32,185 nucleotides of DNA from Candidatus Poribacteria bacterium (GTDB lineage Bacteria > Poribacteria > DTPJ01 > WJIO01). The stretch spans positions 1 through 32,185 of the forward strand of contig WJIO01000166.1 in the NCBI GenBank assembly GCA_014730235.1. The letters run 5' to 3'. The notes under the pieces are model-generated. The model saw only the letters and a program-made list of their open reading frames with translations, had not been told where the DNA came from and did not search any database. Of the stretch, positions 24,487 through 31,846 are shown piece after piece (position 1 is the first letter of the stretch; every line of letters starts with the position of its first letter). A program made the translations under genes and the position numbers.

Positions 24487-24607
24487 GGTTCTTCCGGGTT
24501 TAACTTGGTAAAGATAAAAAAACTTATTTATGCTGTCATTCCTGCGAAAGCAGGAATGACAAGCTGAGAGAATTTTCAACTATCACCACATCAAACCCGT
24601 AAGAGCC
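24487..24607. repeat. 121-bp palindromic element with terminal inverted repeats (copy C)
   Basis: The left end starts GGTTCTTCCGGGTTTAAC (24487 on) and the right end, read on the other strand, starts GGCTCTTACGGGTTTGAT (24607 back). The first 15 bases agree at 13 positions and similarity continues for about 35 bases. The centre is TGTCATTCCTGC (24534-24545), GAAA, GCAGGAATGACA (24550-24561). The element ends four bases before the stop codon of the glycyl radical enzyme gene, so its transcript would fold right after the message and may work as a terminator or stabiliser. It has no coding capacity. Confidence 0.75.
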
Positions 24608-24611
24608 AAAA

Positions 24612-26822
24612 TTATAATCCTTGCTCTGTTCTTGAAATAACATCGTTCTGCAAGGCAGGAGATAATCGGACAAAGTAATCACTGAAGCCGCCCACCCGAA
24701 CAATGAGATTGGTATACTGTTCCGGTTTCTCTTTTGCTTTCAGCAAAGTTTCTTTGTCTACGACATTTACCTGTATCTGCTGACCTCCCTGCCGGAAGTA
24801 TGTCTGGAACATAGATATAATCTTATCCCTGTTTTCTCTGACAATATCAGGTGTAAATTTAACGTTAAGGACATAAGCACTCTGGGCCAGTACCTGGGGA
24901 ACTTTGGCTACTGAACTAAAGACGGCTGTTGGGCCTTTTACATCCCGGCCCTGGGTTGGGCCTACTGAATCGGCTAAAGGTGTATAGGCCTTTCTTCCAT
25001 CGGGAGTCGCACCAACCTTTGAACCAAAAGATACAGCTCTGGTGAATACGATAGAACCGCCGCCAAAAATTCCACCCCGCCATGTCCTGTATGTGTTGAG
25101 ATGGTTATAAAAGTGGTCTATAATTTTTGCCGCAAATTCGTCCACATAGTCTTCATCGTTACCAAATTTGGGAGATTCCTTTATCAGCATTTGCCGGAAT
25201 GATTCATCGGGGAAGTTGTTATCTATTGCATCCAGAAGCTCTTCCATGTCTATACGCTTTTTCTCAAACACCAGCTTTTTTATTACCGCTAGAGAATCGG
25301 CCGTGTTTGCTATCCCCTGAGTTAATATCTGGCCGTGATTATACCTGGGACCGCCCCTTTTGAAATCAACCCCTTTTTCGATGCAGTCTTTGATTAAAAG
25401 AGATCTGATTAAGTTTGGGGAAGTTTCACCATGGGCTTTCTGGAAGATATTTGTTGCATCAGTAAGACGCTTGCTGAAGTATTCCACCTGGGCTTGGTAT
25501 GCTTCCCACAACTGGTCAAAGCTGTCAAAACCCCTGGGATCACCAGTATGAGGGCCTATTTGCTTTTCTATGTTGGGGTCAAAACCATCGTGCAGGGCCA
25601 GTTCCAGACACTTGGCCAAGTTCATCTCACCATCTTCCAAACCCATGTGTGATTTACCCTGAATATCCACCTGACTGCATCCATTCATGGCATAATCCCT
25701 GGCATCTTCCTGAGTAATTCCATAGCGCATCATAGCCGGTATAAGTGTTTCATCGTTGTAAAGAGCAGGCATACCAACGCCGGTTTCTATGACTTCCAGA
25801 GCTTTTTCCCATACTTCCGGTGGGGAGTTTTTATGAAGCCTTAAAGACAGGTTAGGAGCTACTTTCTGGATACGTCTTGTGGCTTCCATGGCCATAAAGG
25901 TCAGGTCGTTTGTTCCGTCTGTTCCGTCGAGACGGATTCCGCTTATACAGACATTCCATGAGCGAGTATCATTAAATCTTTTCCACAGGTGATCCATCCA
26001 TTTCTGGGCTTCATCCATATTAATTTTTCCTGAATCCAGATCACGCTGATAGTATGGATACATATACTGGTCAAAGCGTCCCGGTGAATCTGTTCCATCA
26101 AGAAGATGTATGAACCAGAAAGTCTGCAAGGCTTCCGGGAATGATCGCGCTCCGTTTTTGGGTGTATGGGAACATCGCTGGGAAATGTCTTTGAGCTGAC
26201 TTTGCCTGTGTTCGTCGGTTTCATCTTCTGCCATTTCAGCCGCATGTTTCGCATAATTTTCAGCAAAGGCATCTATGCCATCACAGACTATGAGTAAAGC
26301 TTTTCTGAAAGCATGTTTTTCAGGGTCAGTTTCACTTTCGTTATAGTCGCGGATCGTTTTGCGTATGCCATCCGTCCCCTGGGCCAGAAGCTGGTCAAAA
26401 CCTAGTATTCCATGACCACCCCAGCCAGCCCAGTAAACGTTTTGACCACTCATGAAACGTTCATCCTCTGGATAGCTCATACGACTGCCGGGAGTCCACT
26501 TTTTCCAGTGGATAACCAATTCATCCAGGTGATCTGACCATTGGGGATATTCTCTTTTCAACTCCTCAGCTTTATCGCCGCTGTAGAAAATACCGGAACT
26601 GAAAGCAAATCCTGCAATTCCCCCGGATTTTATCCTTCCTACTATTTTATCATCAGATTCTATTATGGCAGGCATACTTGCCCAATACCAGCGTAAAGCG
26701 TTGGCCAGACGGACAGTATGATATTTTGATTCGCAGGACAGATAACCCCATGAAAACGGGCAAATTTCCCGCAGCAAATCCAGCCATTCAGCTTCTCTTA
26801 AATCTACAACCTCACTGATCAT
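24612..26822 (-). CDS. Glycyl radical enzyme of the pyruvate formate-lyase-like family
   Basis: ATG 26822 with GGGAG nine bases upstream is preferred to a TTG 27 bases earlier; the product is 736 residues, close to the usual 750-850. RVGGFSDYF (709-717) is the glycyl radical loop, with Gly712 as the radical site, and YAMNGCSQVDI carries the thiyl cysteine (Cys382). The C-terminal block (HLNTYRTWRGGIFGGGS, GATPDGR, YFRQGGQQIQVNV) is typical of the family. After the cysteine comes Ser-Gln, unlike the Cys-x-Glu of the dehydratases and lyases or the Cys-Cys of pyruvate formate-lyase, so the reaction is unknown. Activity needs a radical-SAM activase, and none is encoded in this window. It is the last gene of a minus-strand cluster with two Gfo/Idh/MocA enzymes and an aldo/keto reductase, which suggests a sugar- or polyol-derived substrate. 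Implies anaerobic operation. Confidence 0.88.
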   Translation of the reverse strand: MISEVVDLREAEWLDLLREICPFSWGYLSCESKYHTVRLANALRWYWASMPAIIESDDKIVGRIKSGGIAGFAFSSGIFYSGDKAEELKREYPQWSDHLDELVIHWKKWTPGSRMSYPEDERFMSGQNVYWAGWGGHGILGFDQLLAQGTDGIRKTIRDYNESETDPEKHAFRKALLIVCDGIDAFAENYAKHAAEMAEDETDEHRQSQLKDISQRCSHTPKNGARSFPEALQTFWFIHLLDGTDSPGRFDQYMYPYYQRDLDSGKINMDEAQKWMDHLWKRFNDTRSWNVCISGIRLDGTDGTNDLTFMAMEATRRIQKVAPNLSLRLHKNSPPEVWEKALEVIETGVGMPALYNDETLIPAMMRYGITQEDARDYAMNGCSQVDIQGKSHMGLEDGEMNLAKCLELALHDGFDPNIEKQIGPHTGDPRGFDSFDQLWEAYQAQVEYFSKRLTDATNIFQKAHGETSPNLIRSLLIKDCIEKGVDFKRGGPRYNHGQILTQGIANTADSLAVIKKLVFEKKRIDMEELLDAIDNNFPDESFRQMLIKESPKFGNDEDYVDEFAAKIIDHFYNHLNTYRTWRGGIFGGGSIVFTRAVSFGSKVGATPDGRKAYTPLADSVGPTQGRDVKGPTAVFSSVAKVPQVLAQSAYVLNVKFTPDIVRENRDKIISMFQTYFRQGGQQIQVNVVDKETLLKAKEKPEQYTNLIVRVGGFSDYFVRLSPALQNDVISRTEQGL

Positions 26823-26860
26823 GTATAAACACTCCCTTATTGTATGCAATTTTAATAAAG

Positions 26861-26904
26861 TAATCCCTATCCCCTAATGACTAAACCCTAATCCCTTAAT
26901 CCTA
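26861..26904. repeat. Degenerate heptamer tandem repeat
   Basis: Six successive 7-base units starting at 26861, 26868, 26875, 26882, 26889 and 26896 follow the consensus TAATCCC (TTAGGGA class on the other strand), two of them exactly, and the last bases overlap the stop codon of the aldo/keto reductase gene. It fills most of the gap before the glycyl radical enzyme gene. Function unknown. Confidence 0.6.
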
Positions 26905-27885
26905 GGCGTGCCCCGGCCCTTTATATTGTTGTCCAAAGGGTAACCCGAAAGGTTCTTCAAAAGGTCGAAATGGAACCATATTTGCAATATCCTGCAATTC
27001 GTCCAGAATATCCTGAGGTAACGGGCCTGCTTCTACCGATTTTACGTTCTGTTCCACCTCTTTCACTGACCTTGCACCCATTAAAACTGTGGATATGTGA
27101 GGGTTGGAGATAACCATTCTCAGGCATGTTTCCGGTAGTGACATATTAATTTCATCAAGAAAACCGTATAAACGCTTATATTGATCCTGTCGCGGTTTGC
27201 TTAACCACCATGCACCGGTTTTAACTTCCTCATATCTTCTGGCCAGCGCGCCTTGCTGTAGCGGAGAGCCAACAACAATCCCCATGTTCCGTTTTTTTGC
27301 TTCCGGCAGTATGGATATTTCGGCTTCACGCCATAGAAGACTATAATTAAACGCCGTCAGCACCACGTCGTATTCCCCGGTAGCCATAATATGGGGCAGT
27401 TGATAAGCCGTTGTACCTCCTAAGCCTGTAAATTTGATAATTTTTTGCTCTTTAAGCTCAGACAATACTTCACACACAGGGCCGTGAAAATTATCGTAGT
27501 CATCCCACCAGTCGTATTGACCGGGACGATCAGGTTCATGAATTAAAAGAATATCAATATAGTCGCGTTTCAGCAATCTTAAACTTTCGTCAACAGACCA
27601 TTTCAAGGCATCTTTGTCTTTGGGATCAAAAGGTTGTGGTCTGCCACCCAGCTTTGTAGAAAGGTAATAGGACTGCGAAACGCCTTCCAAAGCTATTCCC
27701 AACACTTCCTCGCTATTTGCATAACCCGGGGCAGTATCAACGTAATTAACTCCTGATTCCAGGGCAAGACGAACGGCTTTATTAGCTTCGTCCTGCCCTC
27801 TACCCCCGATGCTGGAAACGAATAAACCACCCATTCCTAAAACACTGACTTCCAAACCCGTTCTACCAAGAATTCGTTTTTCCAT
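26902..27885 (-). CDS. Aldo/keto reductase
   Basis: ATG 27885 is preferred: a TTG at 27900 would overlap the previous gene and has no better site. The product is 327 residues, normal for the family. The catalytic tetrad is complete: YVDTAPGY (Asp50, Tyr55), STKLGG (Lys78) and LLIHEPD (His116). The beginning KRILGRTGLEVSVLGMG and the strand VVGSPLQQGALA are also standard. The enzyme should use NADPH or NADH to interconvert an aldehyde or ketone and an alcohol; bacterial relatives in sugar clusters act as L-fucose/D-threo-aldose or similar dehydrogenases. Only one base separates its start from the upstream stop, so translation is coupled. Substrate cannot be determined; the neighbours suggest a sugar. 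Confidence 0.9.
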   Translation of the reverse strand: MEKRILGRTGLEVSVLGMGGLFVSSIGGRGQDEANKAVRLALESGVNYVDTAPGYANSEEVLGIALEGVSQSYYLSTKLGGRPQPFDPKDKDALKWSVDESLRLLKRDYIDILLIHEPDRPGQYDWWDDYDNFHGPVCEVLSELKEQKIIKFTGLGGTTAYQLPHIMATGEYDVVLTAFNYSLLWREAEISILPEAKKRNMGIVVGSPLQQGALARRYEEVKTGAWWLSKPRQDQYKRLYGFLDEINMSLPETCLRMVISNPHISTVLMGARSVKEVEQNVKSVEAGPLPQDILDELQDIANMVPFRPFEEPFGLPFGQQYKGPGHA

Positions 27886-27886
27886 T

Positions 27887-28942
27887 TTATATATCACCAA
27901 GATAATCAGCTATTCTTTTTGGTTCACCATCCAGAGTGGTTTCCATAGCGGCTATTATCATAGTAAAGCTCTGGATATTGTCCTCAATACGAGTTGCTGA
28001 AGGTTCGCCACCGTCAAGCCAGTTGAGGAACTCATGGAAAAGATAATCATGACCAGCAAATATAAATTCGCGACCGCTTAGAGGTTCTGATGGTGCATCA
28101 TATAATCTGGTATCTTCCCCTGCCTTGTGGATTCTCATCTGTATTCCTTGATCAATTTCTACTGTACCTTCCTCAAATTCCGCCCTGTAATATTCGCTGT
28201 GCCAGCAGTTAATAATCCCGGCGGCAGAACTGTTTCCCTCGTATAGTGTGTGAATATCGTTATCCATTTTCATCAGATACATGCCGCTGGAATAATGCTT
28301 AAAGCTTGACCATTCGGGATTCCACCCAAATCCGGTAAGAACCTCACAATTTCCACCTGAGAGAAACCTGAGCATATCCATATGATGGACTGATCCTTCA
28401 AACAGCAGACCGAAATCCATGTCATGCCGCCATGCTCTACCCCATGCACCGTATTTCCTGTAATCGCAGGCATATCTACCGACTATATGTTGTAATCTTC
28501 CCAGTTCTCCCTCATCCCGGATTCTCACTAATTCCTGCTTGTTGGGAGAATAACGATAATTCTGTATGATTGCGCATGGCAGCCCGGTCTTTTTCGCTGT
28601 GCGAACCATAGCTTTTGCTGCATCCAGATTATCCGCTATGGGTTTTTCACAGATAACCGGCATACCTTTTTCCATAGCCGCTACGGCCTGAGGGCTGTGG
28701 AACTGAGGAGGTGAGGCAATACCACAGAAATCGGATTTTACATCTTCAATGGCATCCAGATAATTTGTGAATAACTGCTTATCGTTTAAACCAAGGTTTT
28801 GCCCCTGGGTTTTGAGTATATTTTCATCAACGTCCACCAGTCCGACTATCTTTATACGATCACTGAATTTCTCTGTAAATCTGCTGATCCATCCGCCGGC
28901 CATTCCACCAGCACCAATCATTAAACATGTTTTAACAGCCAT
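27887..28942 (-). CDS. Gfo/Idh/MocA-family oxidoreductase
   Basis: A 351-residue protein with an N-terminal Rossmann domain (CLMIGAGGMAGGW, residues 6-18; LVDVDEN) and the family signature CEKPIADN. The catalytic/substrate region contains EGSVHHMDMLRFLSGG, with the His-His pair expected near the reacting carbon. Members oxidise or reduce sugars, inositols and related compounds with NAD(P). It lies 11 bp after another member of the family and 1 bp before the aldo/keto reductase. The two Gfo/Idh/MocA proteins are not close copies. Its role is probably in a sugar or sugar-acid pathway; a D-apiose-type dehydrogenase is one candidate because D-apiose dehydrogenases belong to this family. Confidence 0.9.
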   Translation of the reverse strand: MAVKTCLMIGAGGMAGGWISRFTEKFSDRIKIVGLVDVDENILKTQGQNLGLNDKQLFTNYLDAIEDVKSDFCGIASPPQFHSPQAVAAMEKGMPVICEKPIADNLDAAKAMVRTAKKTGLPCAIIQNYRYSPNKQELVRIRDEGELGRLQHIVGRYACDYRKYGAWGRAWRHDMDFGLLFEGSVHHMDMLRFLSGGNCEVLTGFGWNPEWSSFKHYSSGMYLMKMDNDIHTLYEGNSSAAGIINCWHSEYYRAEFEEGTVEIDQGIQMRIHKAGEDTRLYDAPSEPLSGREFIFAGHDYLFHEFLNWLDGGEPSATRIEDNIQSFTMIIAAMETTLDGEPKRIADYLGDI

Positions 28943-28953
28943 TTTATCCTCCG

Positions 28954-29952
28954 TTATTTCATCATGTTTTCTAAGGGATTATCCTTAACATCCATAGGTA
29001 GCTCAACTAACCGACGGCTTCTGGATGATTCAAATACGGCCATAATTATTTCCAGGCCATTGCGTCCTACCTTGCCGCTGGATATGTGTTCTCTATCCTC
29101 TTCTATTGCTTTGATTAACTCAACCATCTCGGCATTTCTGGGATCACATGATTCCAGTTCCGGCACAACCCATCCGTTTGTGTCTGTTGACATATATCTT
29201 AACGATGGACCATCGGGAACATTTACATCAATTATGCCATCTGTTCCAACAGCATGAAACTGCCAGGTCTGAGGTGCAAATTCACCTAATTCCACCGTTG
29301 CCCGAACTCCGTTTTTATAAAAGATTCTGCCTAAGGCCATGTCCTCTGCTACCATATCGGGATGATTTACATAGCCCTTGCGTTTGTTTCTTGTATCAAT
29401 CTGACCCATCACCCATTTGGCTTCCTGATCGTTATTCAGGAAGTTTATCATGTCCACCACATGAGAGCCGTTATTAAGGAGATCAAGGCTGCAATGCCCC
29501 CACAAAAGCACTAATTCACCTATCACCTTTTCGTTTATTAATTCCTTTGCCTTTACCAATTGGGGATCGAATCTGTGGTGATGGCCTATAGCCAGACGGA
29601 CATTATTTTCCCGGCATGCCTCAAGCATCTTATCCGCTTCATCGAGATTTGTTGCCATAGGTTTTTCGCACATTATGCCTTTAACACCTGAGCAAGCAGC
29701 TTTGCATACGGCATCATAGTGAGTTTTGGGCCAGGTGCAGACATTCACCAGATCGAGAGATTCTTTATCCAGCATTTCATCATAGCTTTCATACGAAGTT
29801 TTGAGATTATAATCTTCCGCAAATTTCTCCCTTCTCTCTGAATCAACTTCTGCGCCGGTTATAATTTCAACATTTGGTATTTTGCTGTAAGCTCTTACAT
29901 GGTCTCTGGCAATTCCGCCACAACCGATTATTCCGACTTTGTAATTACCCAT
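28954..29952 (-). CDS. Gfo/Idh/MocA-family oxidoreductase
   Basis: A 332-residue protein. VGIIGCGGIARDHVRAY (residues 6-22) is the nucleotide-binding loop, MCEKPMATN is the family EKP signature (Lys and Pro near the nicotinamide), and LLNNGSHVVDMINFL has the conserved His-x-x-Asp pattern of the catalytic region. GGAGG lies seven bases before the ATG. The HD-domain gene ends 12 bp upstream and the next Gfo/Idh/MocA gene starts 11 bp downstream, so this is within one operon. Substrate unknown. Confidence 0.9.
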   Translation of the reverse strand: MGNYKVGIIGCGGIARDHVRAYSKIPNVEIITGAEVDSERREKFAEDYNLKTSYESYDEMLDKESLDLVNVCTWPKTHYDAVCKAACSGVKGIMCEKPMATNLDEADKMLEACRENNVRLAIGHHHRFDPQLVKAKELINEKVIGELVLLWGHCSLDLLNNGSHVVDMINFLNNDQEAKWVMGQIDTRNKRKGYVNHPDMVAEDMALGRIFYKNGVRATVELGEFAPQTWQFHAVGTDGIIDVNVPDGPSLRYMSTDTNGWVVPELESCDPRNAEMVELIKAIEEDREHISSGKVGRNGLEIIMAVFESSRSRRLVELPMDVKDNPLENMMK

Positions 29953-29964
29953 ATATAACCTCCA

Positions 29965-30510
29965 TTATAAACCCAGATCATCAGCAACGCTGGTCATAGC
30001 TTTCAGGGATATGGTAATAAATTCCTCAAGGGAAAGACCGATATTTTCGCAGGTTTTGATATTATCCCTGTTAGCACCAGCCGCGAAACGTTTTTCTTTA
30101 AACCTGTTCATCACAAACGGAGTATCAACATTTTCCAGCTTCTTTGTTGGGTGCATAAGAGCAGCGGCGACTATCAATCCAGTAAGGGGATCAACAGCGA
30201 ATAAGGCTTTATCCATAAGGCTTTTGGTCTCTACAGAACCAGTATGGGATTTAACCGCGTATATTATCCGATCATCCGCACCCAGTTCTTCCAGAATCTC
30301 TGCGCCCATAACACCGTGTTTTGAGAAATCGTCGGATGTTTTATCATAATCCACATCATGGATCAAACCCGTCAAAGCCCACAACTCTTCATCCTCGCCA
30401 AAATGTTTTGCCAGTTCCCGCATACATGCTTCTGTTGCGATCATGTGCTTGATCAAGTTTTTATTCTTAACATTGGCTTTTACCAATTTCATAGCTTCAT
30501 CTCTGGTCAT
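29965..30510 (-). CDS. HD-domain phosphohydrolase
   Basis: A 181-residue protein with a full HD metal site: His22 in the first helix, LIHDVDYD (His51, Asp52), KSHTG (His89) and AVDPLTG (Asp107). HD proteins of this size often hydrolyse nucleotide or other phosphate esters. The enzyme stands first in a minus-strand operon of sugar-type oxidoreductases and could act on a phosphorylated intermediate or be a housekeeping enzyme. The start codon is the first in-frame ATG, 110 bp from the divergent cupin gene. Confidence 0.85.
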   Translation of the reverse strand: MTRDEAMKLVKANVKNKNLIKHMIATEACMRELAKHFGEDEELWALTGLIHDVDYDKTSDDFSKHGVMGAEILEELGADDRIIYAVKSHTGSVETKSLMDKALFAVDPLTGLIVAAALMHPTKKLENVDTPFVMNRFKEKRFAAGANRDNIKTCENIGLSLEEFITISLKAMTSVADDLGL

Positions 30511-30535
30511 TTGTAATCCCTTTTATTTATATCTG

Positions 30536-30564
30536 TTGAATTATACAATAAATACTGCTAGAAT
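30536..30564 (+). promoter_or_regulatory. Probable promoter for the cupin/apionate-type genes
   Basis: TTGAAT (30536-30541) is separated by 17 bases from TAGAAT (30559-30564), matching the consensus at four and five positions. Transcription would begin near 30571, leaving a leader of about 50 bases with AGGAGG ahead of the ATG at 30621. It overlaps a minus-strand TATAAT at 30545-30540, so the two divergent operons may compete or share control. Confidence 0.45.
30540..30545 (-). promoter_or_regulatory. Possible -10 box for the divergent HD-led operon
   Basis: A perfect TATAAT on the minus strand 30 bases before the HD-gene start. No convincing -35 hexamer lies 16-18 bases upstream, so the call is weak; an activator could substitute. 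Confidence 0.3.
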
Positions 30565-30620
30565 TGGAATATATAACAAAAAACACATTTTGTCTATAGT
30601 TTTTATTCAGGAGGTATTTT

Positions 30621-30968
30621 ATGCCGATAATAAAGCAGGAAGATTTTGGAACGGAAAAAGCCCCGGAATGGGCAAAAGTCCGGGGTGGAATTAACGCTAT
30701 GGGATGTTCTACACGAGATAAAGATGGTGCTGTAGAACTGCATTTTCACGATGCTGAGGAATTCTGGTTTGTCGTTAAGGGCAAAGCAAGAGTTATGACC
30801 GAAGGTAAAGAATATATAGTTGAAAAAGGTGACATAGTATGCACAAAAATGGGTGATGAACACGCTATTCTTGAAATTATCGAAGCACCATATACCCAGA
30901 TATGGATCGAAAGCAATCTGAGAGGCAAGAAACGCAGAGGACATCTTCATAAAGGTGAAGACGAATAA
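30621..30968 (+). CDS. Small single-domain cupin
   Basis: A 115-residue cupin. The two motifs are present: HFHDAEEFWFVVKG (His41, His43, Glu47) and KGDIVCTKMGDEHAI (His81), a full four-ligand set for a divalent metal. Such small cupins work as sugar isomerases, lyases, or sugar-binding sensors. AGGAGG lies seven bases before the ATG. It is the first gene of the plus-strand unit with an apionate-type oxidoisomerase 24 bp downstream, so it may isomerise, hydrolyse or bind an intermediate of that pathway, but this is not established. Confidence 0.85.
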   Translation: MPIIKQEDFGTEKAPEWAKVRGGINAMGCSTRDKDGAVELHFHDAEEFWFVVKGKARVMTEGKEYIVEKGDIVCTKMGDEHAILEIIEAPYTQIWIESNLRGKKRRGHLHKGEDE

Positions 30969-30992
30969 ATCTCTAAGGCAGGAGGAAAATTC

Positions 30993-31832
30993 ATGATAAA
31001 GATAGCCATATTCGGCGCAGCCGGTAAGATGGGCACTCGGATAAGCAATAATCTGGCAAAACATGACGAATATGAATTGATATACGTTGAAGCCGGGGAA
31101 GTAGGGAGATCCCGTTTACAGGAAAGAGGAATTTTACCAACAGAGCAGGATGAAGCCGCCAGAAAAGCTGATGTTATCGTTCTGGCCGTTCCTGATGTTG
31201 CTATAGGAGCAGTAGCCAAATCCATAATATCATCTCTGAAAAGTGGGACCATGATTATTTGTCTTGATCCGGCTGCTCCTCATGCCGGTGAACTTCCTAA
31301 GAGAGATGATATATCATATTTTGTCACTCATCCATGCCATCCGCCGCTTATAAATGACGAGACAGATCCGGAATTAAGAAAAGATTTTTTCGGCGGAACC
31401 AAGGCAAAGCAAAATATAGTCTGCGCATTAATGCAAGGCCCCGAAAAGGATTATAAATTGGGTGAATCCATTGCCTGTAACATGTTTGCCCCGGTAATGA
31501 ATTCTCATCGCATTACAGTAGACCAGATGGTTCTGCTTGAACCAGCTATGGCTGAAACAGTGGTATTGACCTGCATGTCGGTAGTCCGGGAGACTATGGA
31601 CGAAGTTATAAAGCGCGGTGTTCCACCTGAAGCGGCAAAGGATTTTCTTATGGGACATATGAATGTAACCATAGGTATTCTTTTTAACTATATAGATGCT
31701 GTAGTTTCCGATGGCGCAAGACTTATGATGGAAAGGGCGAAGAAAAATATCTTTAAGCCTGATTGGAAAAAGGTATTTGAACCGGAGAACGTTATGGAAC
31801 AAGTTCAAGCAATAGTAAAAGGCATCGATTAA
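30993..31832 (+). CDS. apnO: D-apionate oxidoisomerase-like dehydrogenase (ApnO family)
   Basis: A 279-residue protein. IAIFGAAGKMGTR (residues 4-16) is an N-terminal NAD-binding loop. The stretch THPCHPPLINDETDPE (112-127) is distinctive, as is MQGPEKDYKLGESIA; the C-terminal helical part matches the phosphogluconate dehydrogenase (decarboxylating) C-terminal family (GHMNVTIGILFNYI). I recognise these features from D-apionate oxidoisomerases, which oxidise and rearrange D-apionate to 3-oxo-isoapionate in D-apiose breakdown. GGAGG precedes the ATG. The next gene, a TIM-barrel protein, would suit the 3-oxo-isoapionate decarboxylase step, which supports the assignment. The family is widely distributed and other hydroxy acids cannot be excluded, so the gene name is tentative. 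Confidence 0.65.
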   Translation: MIKIAIFGAAGKMGTRISNNLAKHDEYELIYVEAGEVGRSRLQERGILPTEQDEAARKADVIVLAVPDVAIGAVAKSIISSLKSGTMIICLDPAAPHAGELPKRDDISYFVTHPCHPPLINDETDPELRKDFFGGTKAKQNIVCALMQGPEKDYKLGESIACNMFAPVMNSHRITVDQMVLLEPAMAETVVLTCMSVVRETMDEVIKRGVPPEAAKDFLMGHMNVTIGILFNYIDAVVSDGARLMMERAKKNIFKPDWKKVFEPENVMEQVQAIVKGID

Positions 31833-31846
31833 CACAAGGAAATATA

